A DNA stretch of 64,000 bases from Labrenzia sp. PHM005 (GTDB taxonomy: Bacteria; Pseudomonadota; Alphaproteobacteria; Rhizobiales; Stappiaceae), in assembly GCF_006517275.1 (NCBI RefSeq), contig NZ_CP041191.1:4769001-4833000 (forward strand). The letters are read 5' to 3'. The notes below the pieces were generated by a model, which saw nothing but the letters and a program-made list of their open reading frames with translations, did not search any database and was not told the origin of the DNA. Made by a program: the position numbers and the translations under genes. The first letter of the stretch is position 1, and each line of letters starts with the position of its first letter. This document shows, piece by piece, positions 16,635 to 24,841 of the stretch.

Positions 16635-19310
16635 TTACCGCCGGCGGCCACCGCCGCGGCCGCCACCGCCACGTGCGGCACGGCCACCGCCTCCGCGCTG
16701 CGGACGCGCTTGCTGCGGCCGGGAGCGCTGGACATTGCGCTGACGATTGACTTGCCGATTGCCGGTATTGCGGGCCCTTTGATCCCGGTTGAGATGCGCG
16801 GGTGCTTGCGGCCGTTGTGCGGGCCGTGTTGCTGGCCGGTTCGCGGGACGTTGCGCAGGCCGGGTCGCAGGCCGATTGGCCGGGCGGTTGACATTGGGCC
16901 GTTGTCCCGCGTTCGGCCGGTTTGCAGGCCGATTGACATTGGGGCGCTGACCGGCATTCGGGCGGTTCGCGGGCCGTTGGCCAGCATTTGGTCTTTGTCC
17001 CGCATTCGGTCGGTTTTGGATCCGGTCCCGCGCAGGACGGTTGGCAATCGCCGCCCCGGCGCCGCCAATCGCGGCCCCTGCCCCGATATCCCGCATACGG
17101 TCCTGAAGGGCATCGCGCGAAGGCGCATCCACGCCGTTCCAGCGTCCACCTTCAAACCGCTGCCAGTTCTGGCCGTCGCGGCGATAGACACCGCCGTCCC
17201 GGCCAGCAAACACGTCCCCGCGCCGCCCGAGTGTCGCCGCACGGCCTGGACCGCCTTGCTGCTGCCAGCGATTGGCAACATTCGTGCGCACCTGTCCCGT
17301 CCGCGCCCATTGCGGGCCGCCAACAACGCCGCCGCCTGTCCAGGAGCCATAGATGCCGCGGGCACCGCCAACCACGACCCGATTGCCGGTGCGTGGATTG
17401 TAGGCGGAGATAAATCCGGCACTGCCCCTTGGTCCGCTGATAGCGCCGCCCCGGATATATCCACCAGTGCGCGGGTTGTAGATCCCGCCTCCTGCGATAC
17501 CGCGGCGCGGACCATAGGCATATCCATAGCGGCCATAAACGCCGCGGATCGGATTGTAAAACGCTCCAATTCCGTAAGTGACGGGCCTTGGGAAGTAGAT
17601 CGGCCGGAAACCGGGCCGGTACCACGGCCGGTAGTACCAGCCGGTGCCGTAGACAAAGACACCCCAGGCCAGGAACCCGGTCAGATACCCCATGGTGTAG
17701 CCGTACCAGACCGCATTCGGTTCGGTTTCATAAACCCGGACATAGGTGACATTGTAGACCGGCGACGACGGCGGGATTGTGTAGATCTCTTCCGGAACGG
17801 CCTTTGCCACCTCAAACGGACCTTCCGGGCTATCGCCGACAAACCAGACCCCATCCTGCAGCACATAGTATTTCGCACCGACCTGGATCACTTGGTCGTT
17901 GGTGTTGACCGCATAGGACATTGATGTGCCCTCGATCTTTGAAAACTCCGGATCGCCCGCATAAGCGACATCGGCCTTGATCGAGCCCAGTTCTACCCGG
18001 GCGGTGGTTGGAATGCTTGCCTTAAGCCGCGCCTGGGAGGCTTCGGATGTGCCGGGAATGGAAGAGCGAACGGAGTAGTAGGGAGCGTCTTCCGGAATGT
18101 TCAGGAAATCCGATGGCATGTCGGGGGTGGTGAACTCCCAAGGCCCATCGAGCGAAGCTGATTTGAACCAGCGTCCGGACATCAGGATGTACCAGGTCGA
18201 TGTGGTTTTTAAGAAAAAGACGTCGTGATCCGTATTTGACGCCCATTCCAGATCACCACCCGTGACCGGTTCCAATTTCGGTTCACCATCAAAAACAATC
18301 ATCTCGGCAGGTTTGTCGGAGTAGATGACTTTTGGGGCCTTATTTTCAGGAAAGGCCTCAGCCGGGATCGCTTCTCGCGTTTCTTTCCAGTTGTCATCTT
18401 CCGGAAGTTTGCCGATGAGGTCCGGCAACTCGGTCACAACCTCCCAAGTTCCTGCAATATCCTTTGATGTCAGCCAGGACTTTTCATCGCGCAGATAAAA
18501 TGCGCCGCTCTCGTCAACTTTCAAAATGTCCCAGTTGGTGTTGACGACAAAACTGAGGCCTTGATCGCCTTTGACTGGAGCTAGTATAGGCTCGCCTTCG
18601 GTTTGCACCAGGATGGCAGGTTCATAAGAAATGAAGATTGGCGGCGCTTCCGAGCTCAAGCCCTTTACATCATCCATGCGCTGGTATTCGGCGAGACCGG
18701 CCGTGATCCGATCCTCTTTCACGGTCACCGTGCCGGTTGGCATAATCTTGCCCACCTGGATCGAGAGGTCCGACATGGCCGTGCGGTCAAGCGCCGAGAA
18801 ATCAAGCCGAGTCACCTTGATCTGACTGACATCCACCTCCCCTTTGGCAGGATCGTTGGTTGTCTCGCCGCTGATACCGATCACGCCGAAGACCGGCGCT
18901 GCATCCTTATCCTTGACGTATTCCGCTGCAACCAGGGCATTCAAGGTCTTGAAGTCGGTCCATTCCGTGAATTGCGGTTGATACAGGATCAGGGTCGCTC
19001 CGGCATCAGTTTCAAAAGCGCGTGGCCAACCGGTCTTGTCTTCAGCTTCCGTCAATTGCAGGTAGTTGCCACTGACAAAGCCGTTCTGGCCGTTGTAAGT
19101 GACTGAACACCAGGACCCGGTATCATTGCAGTCCAAAAGCTCAACTGGCGTTCCATTGGGAACGGTGCCCAAAGAGCCAAACCCGGTGCCCGGTCCAGAC
19201 CGAAAATTCACGTTGGCGGTTGTCACAGCCGGAGCTGCCCAAGCACCATTCACAAACACGGTCTGCAGTACCAGAGCAGACGACAACACAACAGAGACCA
19301 GCTTGCGCAC
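16635..19310 (-). CDS. Large exported SH3-domain protein with internal repeats and basic RPN/RG-rich tail
   Basis: An 891-residue exported protein. A signal peptide (SVVLSSALVLQTVFVNGAWA) is followed by a bacterial SH3 domain at about 28-90 (TTANVNFRSGPGTGFG). Residues about 240-545 hold three related units of 80-100 residues, each with a G-[ED]P start, an NT-D strand and a W-x-x-S/D-x-x-GP[WF]E end. A Tyr/Gly-rich segment follows (about 560-690), including a hydrophobic stretch MGYLTGFLAWGVFVYGTG that may insert in a membrane. The last about 150 residues are Arg/Asn/Pro/Gln repeats ending RGGGGRGGGRRR, with almost no acidic residues. Relatives are annotated as SH3 or carbohydrate-binding proteins. 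A cell-surface or envelope-polysaccharide role is likely but not shown. Confidence 0.75.
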   Translation of the reverse strand: MRKLVSVVLSSALVLQTVFVNGAWAAPAVTTANVNFRSGPGTGFGSLGTVPNGTPVELLDCNDTGSWCSVTYNGQNGFVSGNYLQLTEAEDKTGWPRAFETDAGATLILYQPQFTEWTDFKTLNALVAAEYVKDKDAAPVFGVIGISGETTNDPAKGEVDVSQIKVTRLDFSALDRTAMSDLSIQVGKIMPTGTVTVKEDRITAGLAEYQRMDDVKGLSSEAPPIFISYEPAILVQTEGEPILAPVKGDQGLSFVVNTNWDILKVDESGAFYLRDEKSWLTSKDIAGTWEVVTELPDLIGKLPEDDNWKETREAIPAEAFPENKAPKVIYSDKPAEMIVFDGEPKLEPVTGGDLEWASNTDHDVFFLKTTSTWYILMSGRWFKSASLDGPWEFTTPDMPSDFLNIPEDAPYYSVRSSIPGTSEASQARLKASIPTTARVELGSIKADVAYAGDPEFSKIEGTSMSYAVNTNDQVIQVGAKYYVLQDGVWFVGDSPEGPFEVAKAVPEEIYTIPPSSPVYNVTYVRVYETEPNAVWYGYTMGYLTGFLAWGVFVYGTGWYYRPWYRPGFRPIYFPRPVTYGIGAFYNPIRGVYGRYGYAYGPRRGIAGGGIYNPRTGGYIRGGAISGPRGSAGFISAYNPRTGNRVVVGGARGIYGSWTGGGVVGGPQWARTGQVRTNVANRWQQQGGPGRAATLGRRGDVFAGRDGGVYRRDGQNWQRFEGGRWNGVDAPSRDALQDRMRDIGAGAAIGGAGAAIANRPARDRIQNRPNAGQRPNAGQRPANRPNAGQRPNVNRPANRPNAGQRPNVNRPANRPATRPAQRPANRPATRPAQRPQAPAHLNRDQRARNTGNRQVNRQRNVQRSRPQQARPQRGGGGRAARGGGGRGGGRRR
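16780..17015 (-). repeat. In-frame tandem repeats encoding the RPN tail
   Basis: Imperfect repeats of 15-45 bases encode units such as NRPNAGQRPN and NRPATRPAQRP. They are coding minisatellite-type repeats that could change copy number by slippage. They are not spaced like CRISPR repeats. Confidence 0.7.
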
Positions 19311-19627
19311 GAGAAAACCTCCAAGAAAAATCGGATGGCCCAGCTTCTTCCGGCGGGTTTTTTTTCAATATGGAATGACGTTAGGGGATTTTTTCGGCGA
19401 GGTCAGCCACCGGAATTGAAATTCTTCATTACAAATCAAAACGGCACGCTCCGAAGACCGTGCCGTTTACAAAGTGACAAATATGTCTGGTGTGTTCCCG
19501 AGTGCAGGAAAACAGCAATCCCGGATCAGGTATTATCGATATCTGAGAGCCCGGTGAATGCAATCAGCACTCAGTCCCGGCTCGCCCTGCGCGCGACCCG
19601 GAAGCTCTCTTTTCCTCGATGCCAGAC
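19311..19627. other. Intergenic stretch between the SH3 gene and the Gfo/Idh gene
   Basis: It contains the promoter side of the SH3-repeat gene and the probable terminator of the Gfo/Idh gene (19439-19468). No gene is visible in the rest. Confidence 0.5.
19432..19468 (-). terminator. Probable terminator of the Gfo/Idh gene
   Basis: A perfect 10-bp stem, AAACGGCACG/CGTGCCGTTT with a 10-base loop, is followed on the minus strand by TTTTGATTTG. It lies about 160 bases past the Gfo/Idh stop. Confidence 0.65.
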
Positions 19628-20752
19628 TCAGCAAGCGACCGACGACACCGCCTTGCCGGTTAATGCGACAGCCTGTCCGGTACGCGCAGATTGCTGAGCG
19701 GCCAGACCCATTTCAACGGCCCGGCGGCCGTCTTCCAGGGAGACGTCAACTTTAGCCTTTTCGCCGCGCACCACAGCAACAAAGCCTTCATGCTGATAGA
19801 AGGTCGAACCATTGTGATCCCCGGCATCCAGAATTGTCGGGTCAACCGGAATATCCAGCTGGCGCGGCCCTTTCGGATGGCGCGGCGAGACAACCAGTTG
19901 CGGCACCGGGGGCTCACCAAGGTCTTCTGGCCAGAACCGGCCTGGACCCGGTACATAAGCTTCGATCTTGCCGTCCGGCCCAACGGCCGAGACCTCTTCC
20001 TGATAGCGGGAGCCTTCGGCGAACATGCAAAGTTCCAGCATGGCGCGGGCGCCGTTCTCGAAATCGACGATTACATACCCATTGTCGAGAATATCCGGTG
20101 TCTGGCCGTCGTAGCTCTCGTCCATATGATTGGCGTCCTGACCGGCCGACGCCATGACGCGGACTGGCTCGCTCTTCATGATCAGGCGCATTAGATCGAA
20201 GAAATGGCAGCATTTTTCGACAAAAGTGCCGCCGGAATACCGGTTGAACCGGTTCCACGCCCCGACCTTGTCGAGAAACGGAAAGCGGTGCTCGCGGATT
20301 GTCAGCATCTTGATACCGCCGGTGGCCTGTTCGGCCTGCTCGATCAGGGCGGCGATCGGCGGCATATAGCGGTATTCCATCGCAACCCAGACCGGCGCCG
20401 GATAAGACGCCTTGAACGCGTCCAGTGCGGCAATGTCCTTTGGATCGGTGAAAAGCGGTTTTTCAACGAGCAGCGGCAGAGGGCGTTTGCGGCGGATTTC
20501 TTCCATCTGCGGCACATGGCAGTGGTTGGGACTGACGATCAGAATGCAGTCCAGCTCTTCCACATCCAAAAGCGCATCGACGGAATCGACCAGCTTGGCT
20601 GAAGAAGCGAATTTCAACGCTTCCTGCGCCATGCCCACGTCAGGTTCAAAAATGGCCACAACGTCCGTGTCCGGCAGCAACGCGATGTTGCGCAAATGCT
20701 CTTGGCCCATCATGCCACAGCCGATGACGCCGTATCTTACCTTCGCAGGCAT
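19628..20752 (-). CDS. Gfo/Idh/MocA-family NAD(P)-dependent protein (sugar dehydrogenase or oxidoreductive glycosidase)
   Basis: A 374-residue two-domain protein. An N-terminal Rossmann fold with GVIGCGMMGQEH near residue 8 is followed by the family motif LLVEKPLF near 95-102 and a mixed C-terminal domain (GGTFVEKCCHFFDLMRLI). The EKP lysine and a histidine in CCHFFD fit the usual active site. It is encoded beside a GntR regulator and opposite a SmoCBA-like operon. In that context it could be a sugar dehydrogenase for a sulfosugar or, since GH109/GH188-type NAD-dependent glycosidases share this fold, the missing sulfoquinovosidase. The family is certain; the substrate is inferred. Confidence 0.85.
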   Translation of the reverse strand: MPAKVRYGVIGCGMMGQEHLRNIALLPDTDVVAIFEPDVGMAQEALKFASSAKLVDSVDALLDVEELDCILIVSPNHCHVPQMEEIRRKRPLPLLVEKPLFTDPKDIAALDAFKASYPAPVWVAMEYRYMPPIAALIEQAEQATGGIKMLTIREHRFPFLDKVGAWNRFNRYSGGTFVEKCCHFFDLMRLIMKSEPVRVMASAGQDANHMDESYDGQTPDILDNGYVIVDFENGARAMLELCMFAEGSRYQEEVSAVGPDGKIEAYVPGPGRFWPEDLGEPPVPQLVVSPRHPKGPRQLDIPVDPTILDAGDHNGSTFYQHEGFVAVVRGEKAKVDVSLEDGRRAVEMGLAAQQSARTGQAVALTGKAVSSVAC

Positions 20753-20790
20753 CTGGTACTCCTATTCGCAGCGGATCGTTTCATGTCCGC

Positions 20791-21501
20791 CTATTTCAGT
20801 CGCTGAACGTAATGCGCCCTGTCGGTATCGAACCAAGTGCGCGAGTATTCGACCGGCTCGGGCTTATCCGCCCAACTGAACCGTTCGATGTAACCTATGA
20901 GAGTCCCGGGGGCCTTGGAGAATTCCGCCGGCGCCCACTCCGGCACGGCTTTGATCGTCACCCTGTCTTCGGCGCGGACGATCCAAAAGCCAAGGTGCTT
21001 TTGGTAATAACGGTAAAGCGAATCTGAAAGCTGGTCGCGCCGGATGGCGCCGCTATCCCCATCCAACCAGATTTCCTCGACCGCAATGATGGTATCGTTG
21101 AGATATCGCAACCGTCGAATGCGTGTACCTTCTGTACTGGTGCCAAACTCCGGCAGCTCCACCGGCTTGGCTCCCCGCTCGATGTCCAGAACATCGGCTC
21201 TCGGCAGCCCGCCCCCGGACAAAAGCTCCAGGCGGAACATAGCGTAGACACTTTCAGTCGTGCCGCCTTGGCGTATGTAGTTTCCCGAACCCTGAATGCG
21301 TTCCAGCAAGCCCTTCTCCGTGAGATCGGCCAGCGCCTTCCGCAAGGTGCCGATGGAAATTCCCAGCTCTTCCGCCATGTCCCGTTCCGGCGGCAAACGT
21401 TCTCCATCCAGAAGCCGGCCAGCTGCAATATCCCTAATCAAAAGCTCACTAATTTGCACATAAAGCGGCAAAGAATTTGAGGTCTGCGGGGCGGTCGTCA
21501 T
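20791..21501 (-). CDS. GntR-family regulator (HutC/UTRA type)
   Basis: A 236-residue regulator. The winged HTH at about 12-75 includes LPLYVQISELLIRDIAAGRL and LPPERDMAEELGISIGTLRK. The UTRA ligand-binding domain fills the rest, with SVYAMFRLELLSGGG and VEEIWLDGDSG. The ATG at 21501 gives the canonical N-terminus; an ATG at 21570 would add 23 unrelated residues and cover the operator. It is divergent from the monooxygenase operon and upstream of the Gfo/Idh gene (38 bases apart), so it probably represses both and is relieved by a sulfosugar or metabolite. Confidence 0.88.
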   Translation of the reverse strand: MTTAPQTSNSLPLYVQISELLIRDIAAGRLLDGERLPPERDMAEELGISIGTLRKALADLTEKGLLERIQGSGNYIRQGGTTESVYAMFRLELLSGGGLPRADVLDIERGAKPVELPEFGTSTEGTRIRRLRYLNDTIIAVEEIWLDGDSGAIRRDQLSDSLYRYYQKHLGFWIVRAEDRVTIKAVPEWAPAEFSKAPGTLIGYIERFSWADKPEPVEYSRTWFDTDRAHYVQRLK

Positions 21502-21529
21502 GACTGTGCGGCGATCTGTCTGCGAAGAA

Positions 21530-21554
21530 TTGATACACCATTGATTTACATCAA
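21530..21554. promoter_or_regulatory. Probable GntR operator/promoter of the monooxygenase operon
   Basis: TTGATACACCA-TTGATTTACATCAA contains an outer inverted repeat (TTGAT...ATCAA) in the divergent spacer. It overlaps likely promoter elements for both directions. The link to the GntR protein is positional. Confidence 0.45.
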
Positions 21555-21632
21555 GGCGAATGATAAGCAAGGAAAAACTGAAGGCAAAATGAAAGCCTTC
21601 GAAAACAAAAAGTTCCTCTTAGGAGATCCTGA

Positions 21633-22787
21633 ATGACTGTGGTTCCCGTAACCTCGCCGGACCTCGATGCTGCAGAAGTGTCCTGGTTTGCAGCGCTGTG
21701 CTCGGATGACTATCAATTCCTCGGTGTTCCGGAGGGCCAGTTGCGCTCGTCCTGGGACCACTGCTCTTCCATCGTGAAAACCGCCGAGGCCCAAGGGTTC
21801 CGCAACATCCTGTGCCCTTCATCCTATCAAGTTGGACAAGACACCTTGAGTTTTGTGGCCGGCTGCGCGCCGATCACGGATAAAATCAACCTGCTGGCAG
21901 CGGTGCGCTGCGGTGAGATGCAGCCGATCATGCTGGCGCGCACCATCGCAACGCTCGACCACATGCTGAAAGGCCGCCTGACGGTCAACATCATCTCGTC
22001 CAACTTTCCGGGTGAAGAGGCCGACAGCAAGTACCGCTATCAGCGCTCGCGTGAAGTGGTCGAAGTTTTGAAACAGGCCTGGTCCCGCGGCGAAATCGAT
22101 TACGAAGGTGAGATTTACAATTTCAAAGGCCTGACCACCGATCCGGTCCGTCCTTATCAAACCGGCGGCCCGTTGCTGTATTTCGGCGGTTATTCCCCGG
22201 ATGCCCTCGACCTGTGCGGGGAACATTGCGACGTCTATCTGATGTGGCCGGAAAAGATCGAGGAGCTGGAAGGCCGGATGAAGGCCGTCCATGCGGTCGC
22301 GGACACCTACGGCCGTACGCTCGACTATGGCCTCCGCGTCCATATGATCGTGCGGGACACCGAAAAAGAAGCCCAGGAATACGCCGACTACATCGTTTCC
22401 AAATTGGACGACGATCAGGGAACTGCGATCCGGGAACGGGCGCTGGACGCCAAGTCGCTCGGTGTCAGCCATCAGTCGAAGAACCGCGAGATTGCCGATG
22501 AGTTCGGCTACATCGAACCGAACCTTTGGACCGGTGTCGGCCGGGCCCGCTCCGGCTGCGGCGCTGCTCTTGTTGGTTCCACCGATCAAGTCATGAGCAA
22601 GATCGAAGCCTATCAGAAGATGGGCATCCGGGCCTTCATCTTCTCCGGCTATCCGCATGAAGAAGAAGCCATTCATTTTGGCGAACGGGTTCTGCCCAAC
22701 CTGAAGACCTGTTCGCTTCCAGAAGCCTATGGCCGTGTTCCGGCCGAAACACCAGCAACCCCGCTCGGCAAGGGAGTCCGCCGCTAA
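21633..22787 (+). CDS. LLM-class FMNH2-dependent monooxygenase, SmoC/SsuD-like (sulfosugar or alkanesulfonate)
   Basis: A 384-residue luciferase-like TIM-barrel monooxygenase. Visible features are the N-terminal VSWFAALCSDDYQFLGVPEG, the barrel strands GRLTVNIISSNFPGEE and LYFGGYSPDA, the loop GRARSGCGAALVGSTDQV and GIRAFIFSGYPHEEE near the end. These are SsuD-type features, and the pattern recalls the sulfoquinovose monooxygenase SmoC. It should use FMNH2 and O2 to cleave the C-S bond of a sulfonate, releasing sulfite and an aldehyde. It is first in an operon whose next genes supply a reductase for the aldehyde product and FMNH2. AGGAGA precedes the ATG. Confidence 0.85.
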   Translation: MTVVPVTSPDLDAAEVSWFAALCSDDYQFLGVPEGQLRSSWDHCSSIVKTAEAQGFRNILCPSSYQVGQDTLSFVAGCAPITDKINLLAAVRCGEMQPIMLARTIATLDHMLKGRLTVNIISSNFPGEEADSKYRYQRSREVVEVLKQAWSRGEIDYEGEIYNFKGLTTDPVRPYQTGGPLLYFGGYSPDALDLCGEHCDVYLMWPEKIEELEGRMKAVHAVADTYGRTLDYGLRVHMIVRDTEKEAQEYADYIVSKLDDDQGTAIRERALDAKSLGVSHQSKNREIADEFGYIEPNLWTGVGRARSGCGAALVGSTDQVMSKIEAYQKMGIRAFIFSGYPHEEEAIHFGERVLPNLKTCSLPEAYGRVPAETPATPLGKGVRR

Positions 22788-23677
22788 TGGATCGCGTCAA
22801 CCTATCTGACACGCTTGATTTTTCCCGTCTCATCTACGGCATGTGGCGGCTTGGCGACGACACAGACACCTCCCCGGCTCATGTGGAGCGCAAGATCCAG
22901 ACTTGCCTCGATCAAGGCATCACCACCTTCGATCAGGCGGATATCTACGGCGGTTATGCGGCTGAAGCTGTGCTGGGCGGTGCGCTGAAGGCCAATCCGT
23001 CCTTGCGCGCCAAAATGGAAATCGTCACCAAATGCGGCATCATCGCACCGGCCGGACGCTACGCGGGTGCCAAGGCAAAACATTACGACACATCCCGGGC
23101 CCATATCGAAAAGTCGGTCGAGATCTCCTTGTCCGAAATGGGCATCGACACCATCGACCTTCTTTTGATCCACCGCCCGGATCCTTTCATGGACCATCAC
23201 GAGACTGGCGCGGTTCTGGACGGTCTGGTGTCATCCGGCAAAGTCAAAAATGTTGGCGTCTCCAACTTCCGCCCGTGGGACTGGGAGCTGTTGCAGTCCG
23301 CGATGAAAAACCAGCTCGTCACCAACCAGATCGAAATCTCCTTGAAGGAGATCACGCCGTTCACCAACGGTGATCTTGCCTTCCATCAGCGGCTTGGAAC
23401 AAAGCTGATGGCTTGGTCTCCGCTCGGCGGCGGATCGTTAATTTCGGAAGGCGGTAACCTCGGGTCCGTCCTAGACGATATCGCCGGATCCTTCGGTGTC
23501 GACCGCTCTGCAGTGGCTGTTGCGTTTCTTTTGGCGCATCCGGCACAACTCATGCCGGTCCTTGGCACCAACAATCTCGACCGGATCGGGAAGATCTCGG
23601 ACGCGCTCAAGGTCACTCTTGATCGCGAAACCTGGTACCGTCTTTACGAGGCGGCCCTTGGAAACGAGGTTCCCTAA
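22787..23677 (+). CDS. Aldo-keto reductase, SmoB-like (6-oxo-glucose reductase candidate)
   Basis: A 296-residue aldo-keto reductase with Asp in TFDQADIYGGYAAE (general D-x-x-x-Y motif), Lys in IVTKCGI, His in LLLIHRPDP, and the NADPH-binding end PVLGTNNLDRI. The opening LSDTLDFSRLIYGMWRLGDD closely recalls SmoB of the Agrobacterium sulfoquinovose monooxygenase pathway, which reduces 6-oxo-glucose to glucose. Its ATG overlaps the stop of the monooxygenase gene by one base, which indicates translational coupling. By position it should reduce the aldehyde made by desulfonation. Confidence 0.85.
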   Translation: MDRVNLSDTLDFSRLIYGMWRLGDDTDTSPAHVERKIQTCLDQGITTFDQADIYGGYAAEAVLGGALKANPSLRAKMEIVTKCGIIAPAGRYAGAKAKHYDTSRAHIEKSVEISLSEMGIDTIDLLLIHRPDPFMDHHETGAVLDGLVSSGKVKNVGVSNFRPWDWELLQSAMKNQLVTNQIEISLKEITPFTNGDLAFHQRLGTKLMAWSPLGGGSLISEGGNLGSVLDDIAGSFGVDRSAVAVAFLLAHPAQLMPVLGTNNLDRIGKISDALKVTLDRETWYRLYEAALGNEVP

Positions 23678-24192
23678 TGACCATGCACACTGCCGATCAC
23701 ACTGTGACCTTTGCGCCCCATTCGGAAAACACCCGGCTGCTGCGGGATGCTTTTGGACGGTTCGCCACTGGGGTCACGGTTGTGACCACCAATTCCGATG
23801 ACGGCCCGGTTGGCATTACGGCCAACAGCTTTTCATCTGTCTCCATGAACCCGCCGCTGGTTCTGTGGATGCCGGATAAAGGCTCGCGCCGCTTCCGCTA
23901 TTTCGAGACGGCTGAACATTATGCCATCCACGTTTTGAGCCATGAGCAGGCGGAAATTTGTAATGGCTTTGCCAGAAACGCACATGCGTTCGATCAACTC
24001 ACCTACCGGCTTTGCGATGAGGGGGTTCCCCTGATCGAGAATTGCCTGGCACGGTTCGAGTGCAAACGGTTTGCGGCCTATGAGGGGGGCGATCATTTGA
24101 TCGTTTTGGGCCAGGTCACACAGGCAGAAATGCGATCCGGCGATGCCTTGACGTTTTTTTCCGGAAAACTCGGACAATTCGTTCCAAAGTAG
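23677..24192 (+). CDS. Flavin reductase (SmoA-like, NAD(P)H:FMN)
   Basis: A 171-residue flavin reductase-like domain protein. Characteristic parts are the FGRFATGVTVVTTNSDDGPV start, GITANSFSSVSMNPPLVLW and YAIHVLSHEQAE, the FMN-binding and dimer regions of the DIM6/NTAB family. It should provide FMNH2 to the upstream monooxygenase. The start codon overlaps the preceding stop by one base. The order monooxygenase, aldo-keto reductase, flavin reductase equals smoC-smoB-smoA. Confidence 0.88.
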   Translation: MTMHTADHTVTFAPHSENTRLLRDAFGRFATGVTVVTTNSDDGPVGITANSFSSVSMNPPLVLWMPDKGSRRFRYFETAEHYAIHVLSHEQAEICNGFARNAHAFDQLTYRLCDEGVPLIENCLARFECKRFAAYEGGDHLIVLGQVTQAEMRSGDALTFFSGKLGQFVPK

Positions 24193-24201
24193 GAGCGCAA
24201 G

Positions 24202-24222
24202 ACGGGGCGGCACCCGCCCTGT
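24202..24222 (+). promoter_or_regulatory. Hairpin between the enzyme genes and the TRAP genes
   Basis: ACGGGGCGG-CAC-CCGCCCTGT forms a compact stem in the 58-base spacer before dctQ. There is no T-run, so it is more likely an mRNA-processing or partial-attenuation site than a full terminator. Confidence 0.45.
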
Positions 24223-24250
24223 CATCATTGGGAATACCAGGGAGGAACCC

Positions 24251-24841
24251 ATGGGGGCATTGCTTGCGGTCTTACGTCTGCTTTCCTTTTTCAATTCGCA
24301 TTTGTTGCGGGTTGGTCGTGGTGTTGGGGTTGTTGCGGTTGCTTTGATGGTGGTTGCGATCCTGATCCAGGTTGTGTTCCGCTATGGGTTCAACAATGCG
24401 CTGCCCTGGCCCGATGAGGCGGCGCGGTTCTGCATGTTGTGGATGACCGGCCTGATGGCGCCGACGGCGCTGCGGCGGGGCGGATTTGTCGCCATCGATA
24501 CCCTGGTGATCATGCTGCCCAGGCAGCTGGCAAGCGCCTTGTCCCTGGTGCTGTTGTTTGTCTCGCTTGCCGTTCTCGTTGTTGCCGTTCAGATCGGCTA
24601 TGCGGAAGTCACCGGTTTTGGCGGCAAATTTGCCACCGCCTCGCTCTATGTGCCCAGCAATTTGAGCTTGAGTGAGTGGATGCGGGTGCCGCGCAGCTGG
24701 ATGATGCTGTCGCTGCTGGTTGGCGTGGTGCTGCTTATCCTGGTGAATGTGGAACTGATCCTGCGTTCCCTGATCGGCTTGTTCGGCGGTGAAGATCAGC
24801 TGCCCCGCATTCCCGATGCAGATATGGCGGGGGCAGACTGA
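24251..24841 (+). CDS. TRAP transporter small permease (DctQ type)
   Basis: A 196-residue membrane protein with four predicted helices: VGVVAVALMVVAILIQVVFR, MLWMTGLMAPTALRRG, LSLVLLFVSLAVLVVAVQIG and WMMLSLLVGVVLLILVNVEL. The DctQ motif RYGFNNALPWPDEAARFCML is intact. It bridges the binding protein and the large permease. GGGAGGA precedes the ATG. It overlaps the dctM start by one base. Codon use at the very start is T-rich compared with its neighbours. Confidence 0.88.
   Translation: MGALLAVLRLLSFFNSHLLRVGRGVGVVAVALMVVAILIQVVFRYGFNNALPWPDEAARFCMLWMTGLMAPTALRRGGFVAIDTLVIMLPRQLASALSLVLLFVSLAVLVVAVQIGYAEVTGFGGKFATASLYVPSNLSLSEWMRVPRSWMMLSLLVGVVLLILVNVELILRSLIGLFGGEDQLPRIPDADMAGAD

Noticed and set aside
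16780..17015. Regularly repeated DNA that might be taken for a CRISPR array
   Set aside because: The repeats are in frame, contiguous and vary by codon units encoding RPN-rich peptide. There are no constant-length unique spacers and no cas genes.
16547..17924. Long open frames on both strands across the end of the SH3-repeat gene
   Set aside because: They are shadows of the GC-rich repetitive Arg/Pro tail. The 891-residue frame has a signal peptide, an SH3 domain and recognisable repeats; the others have no family features.
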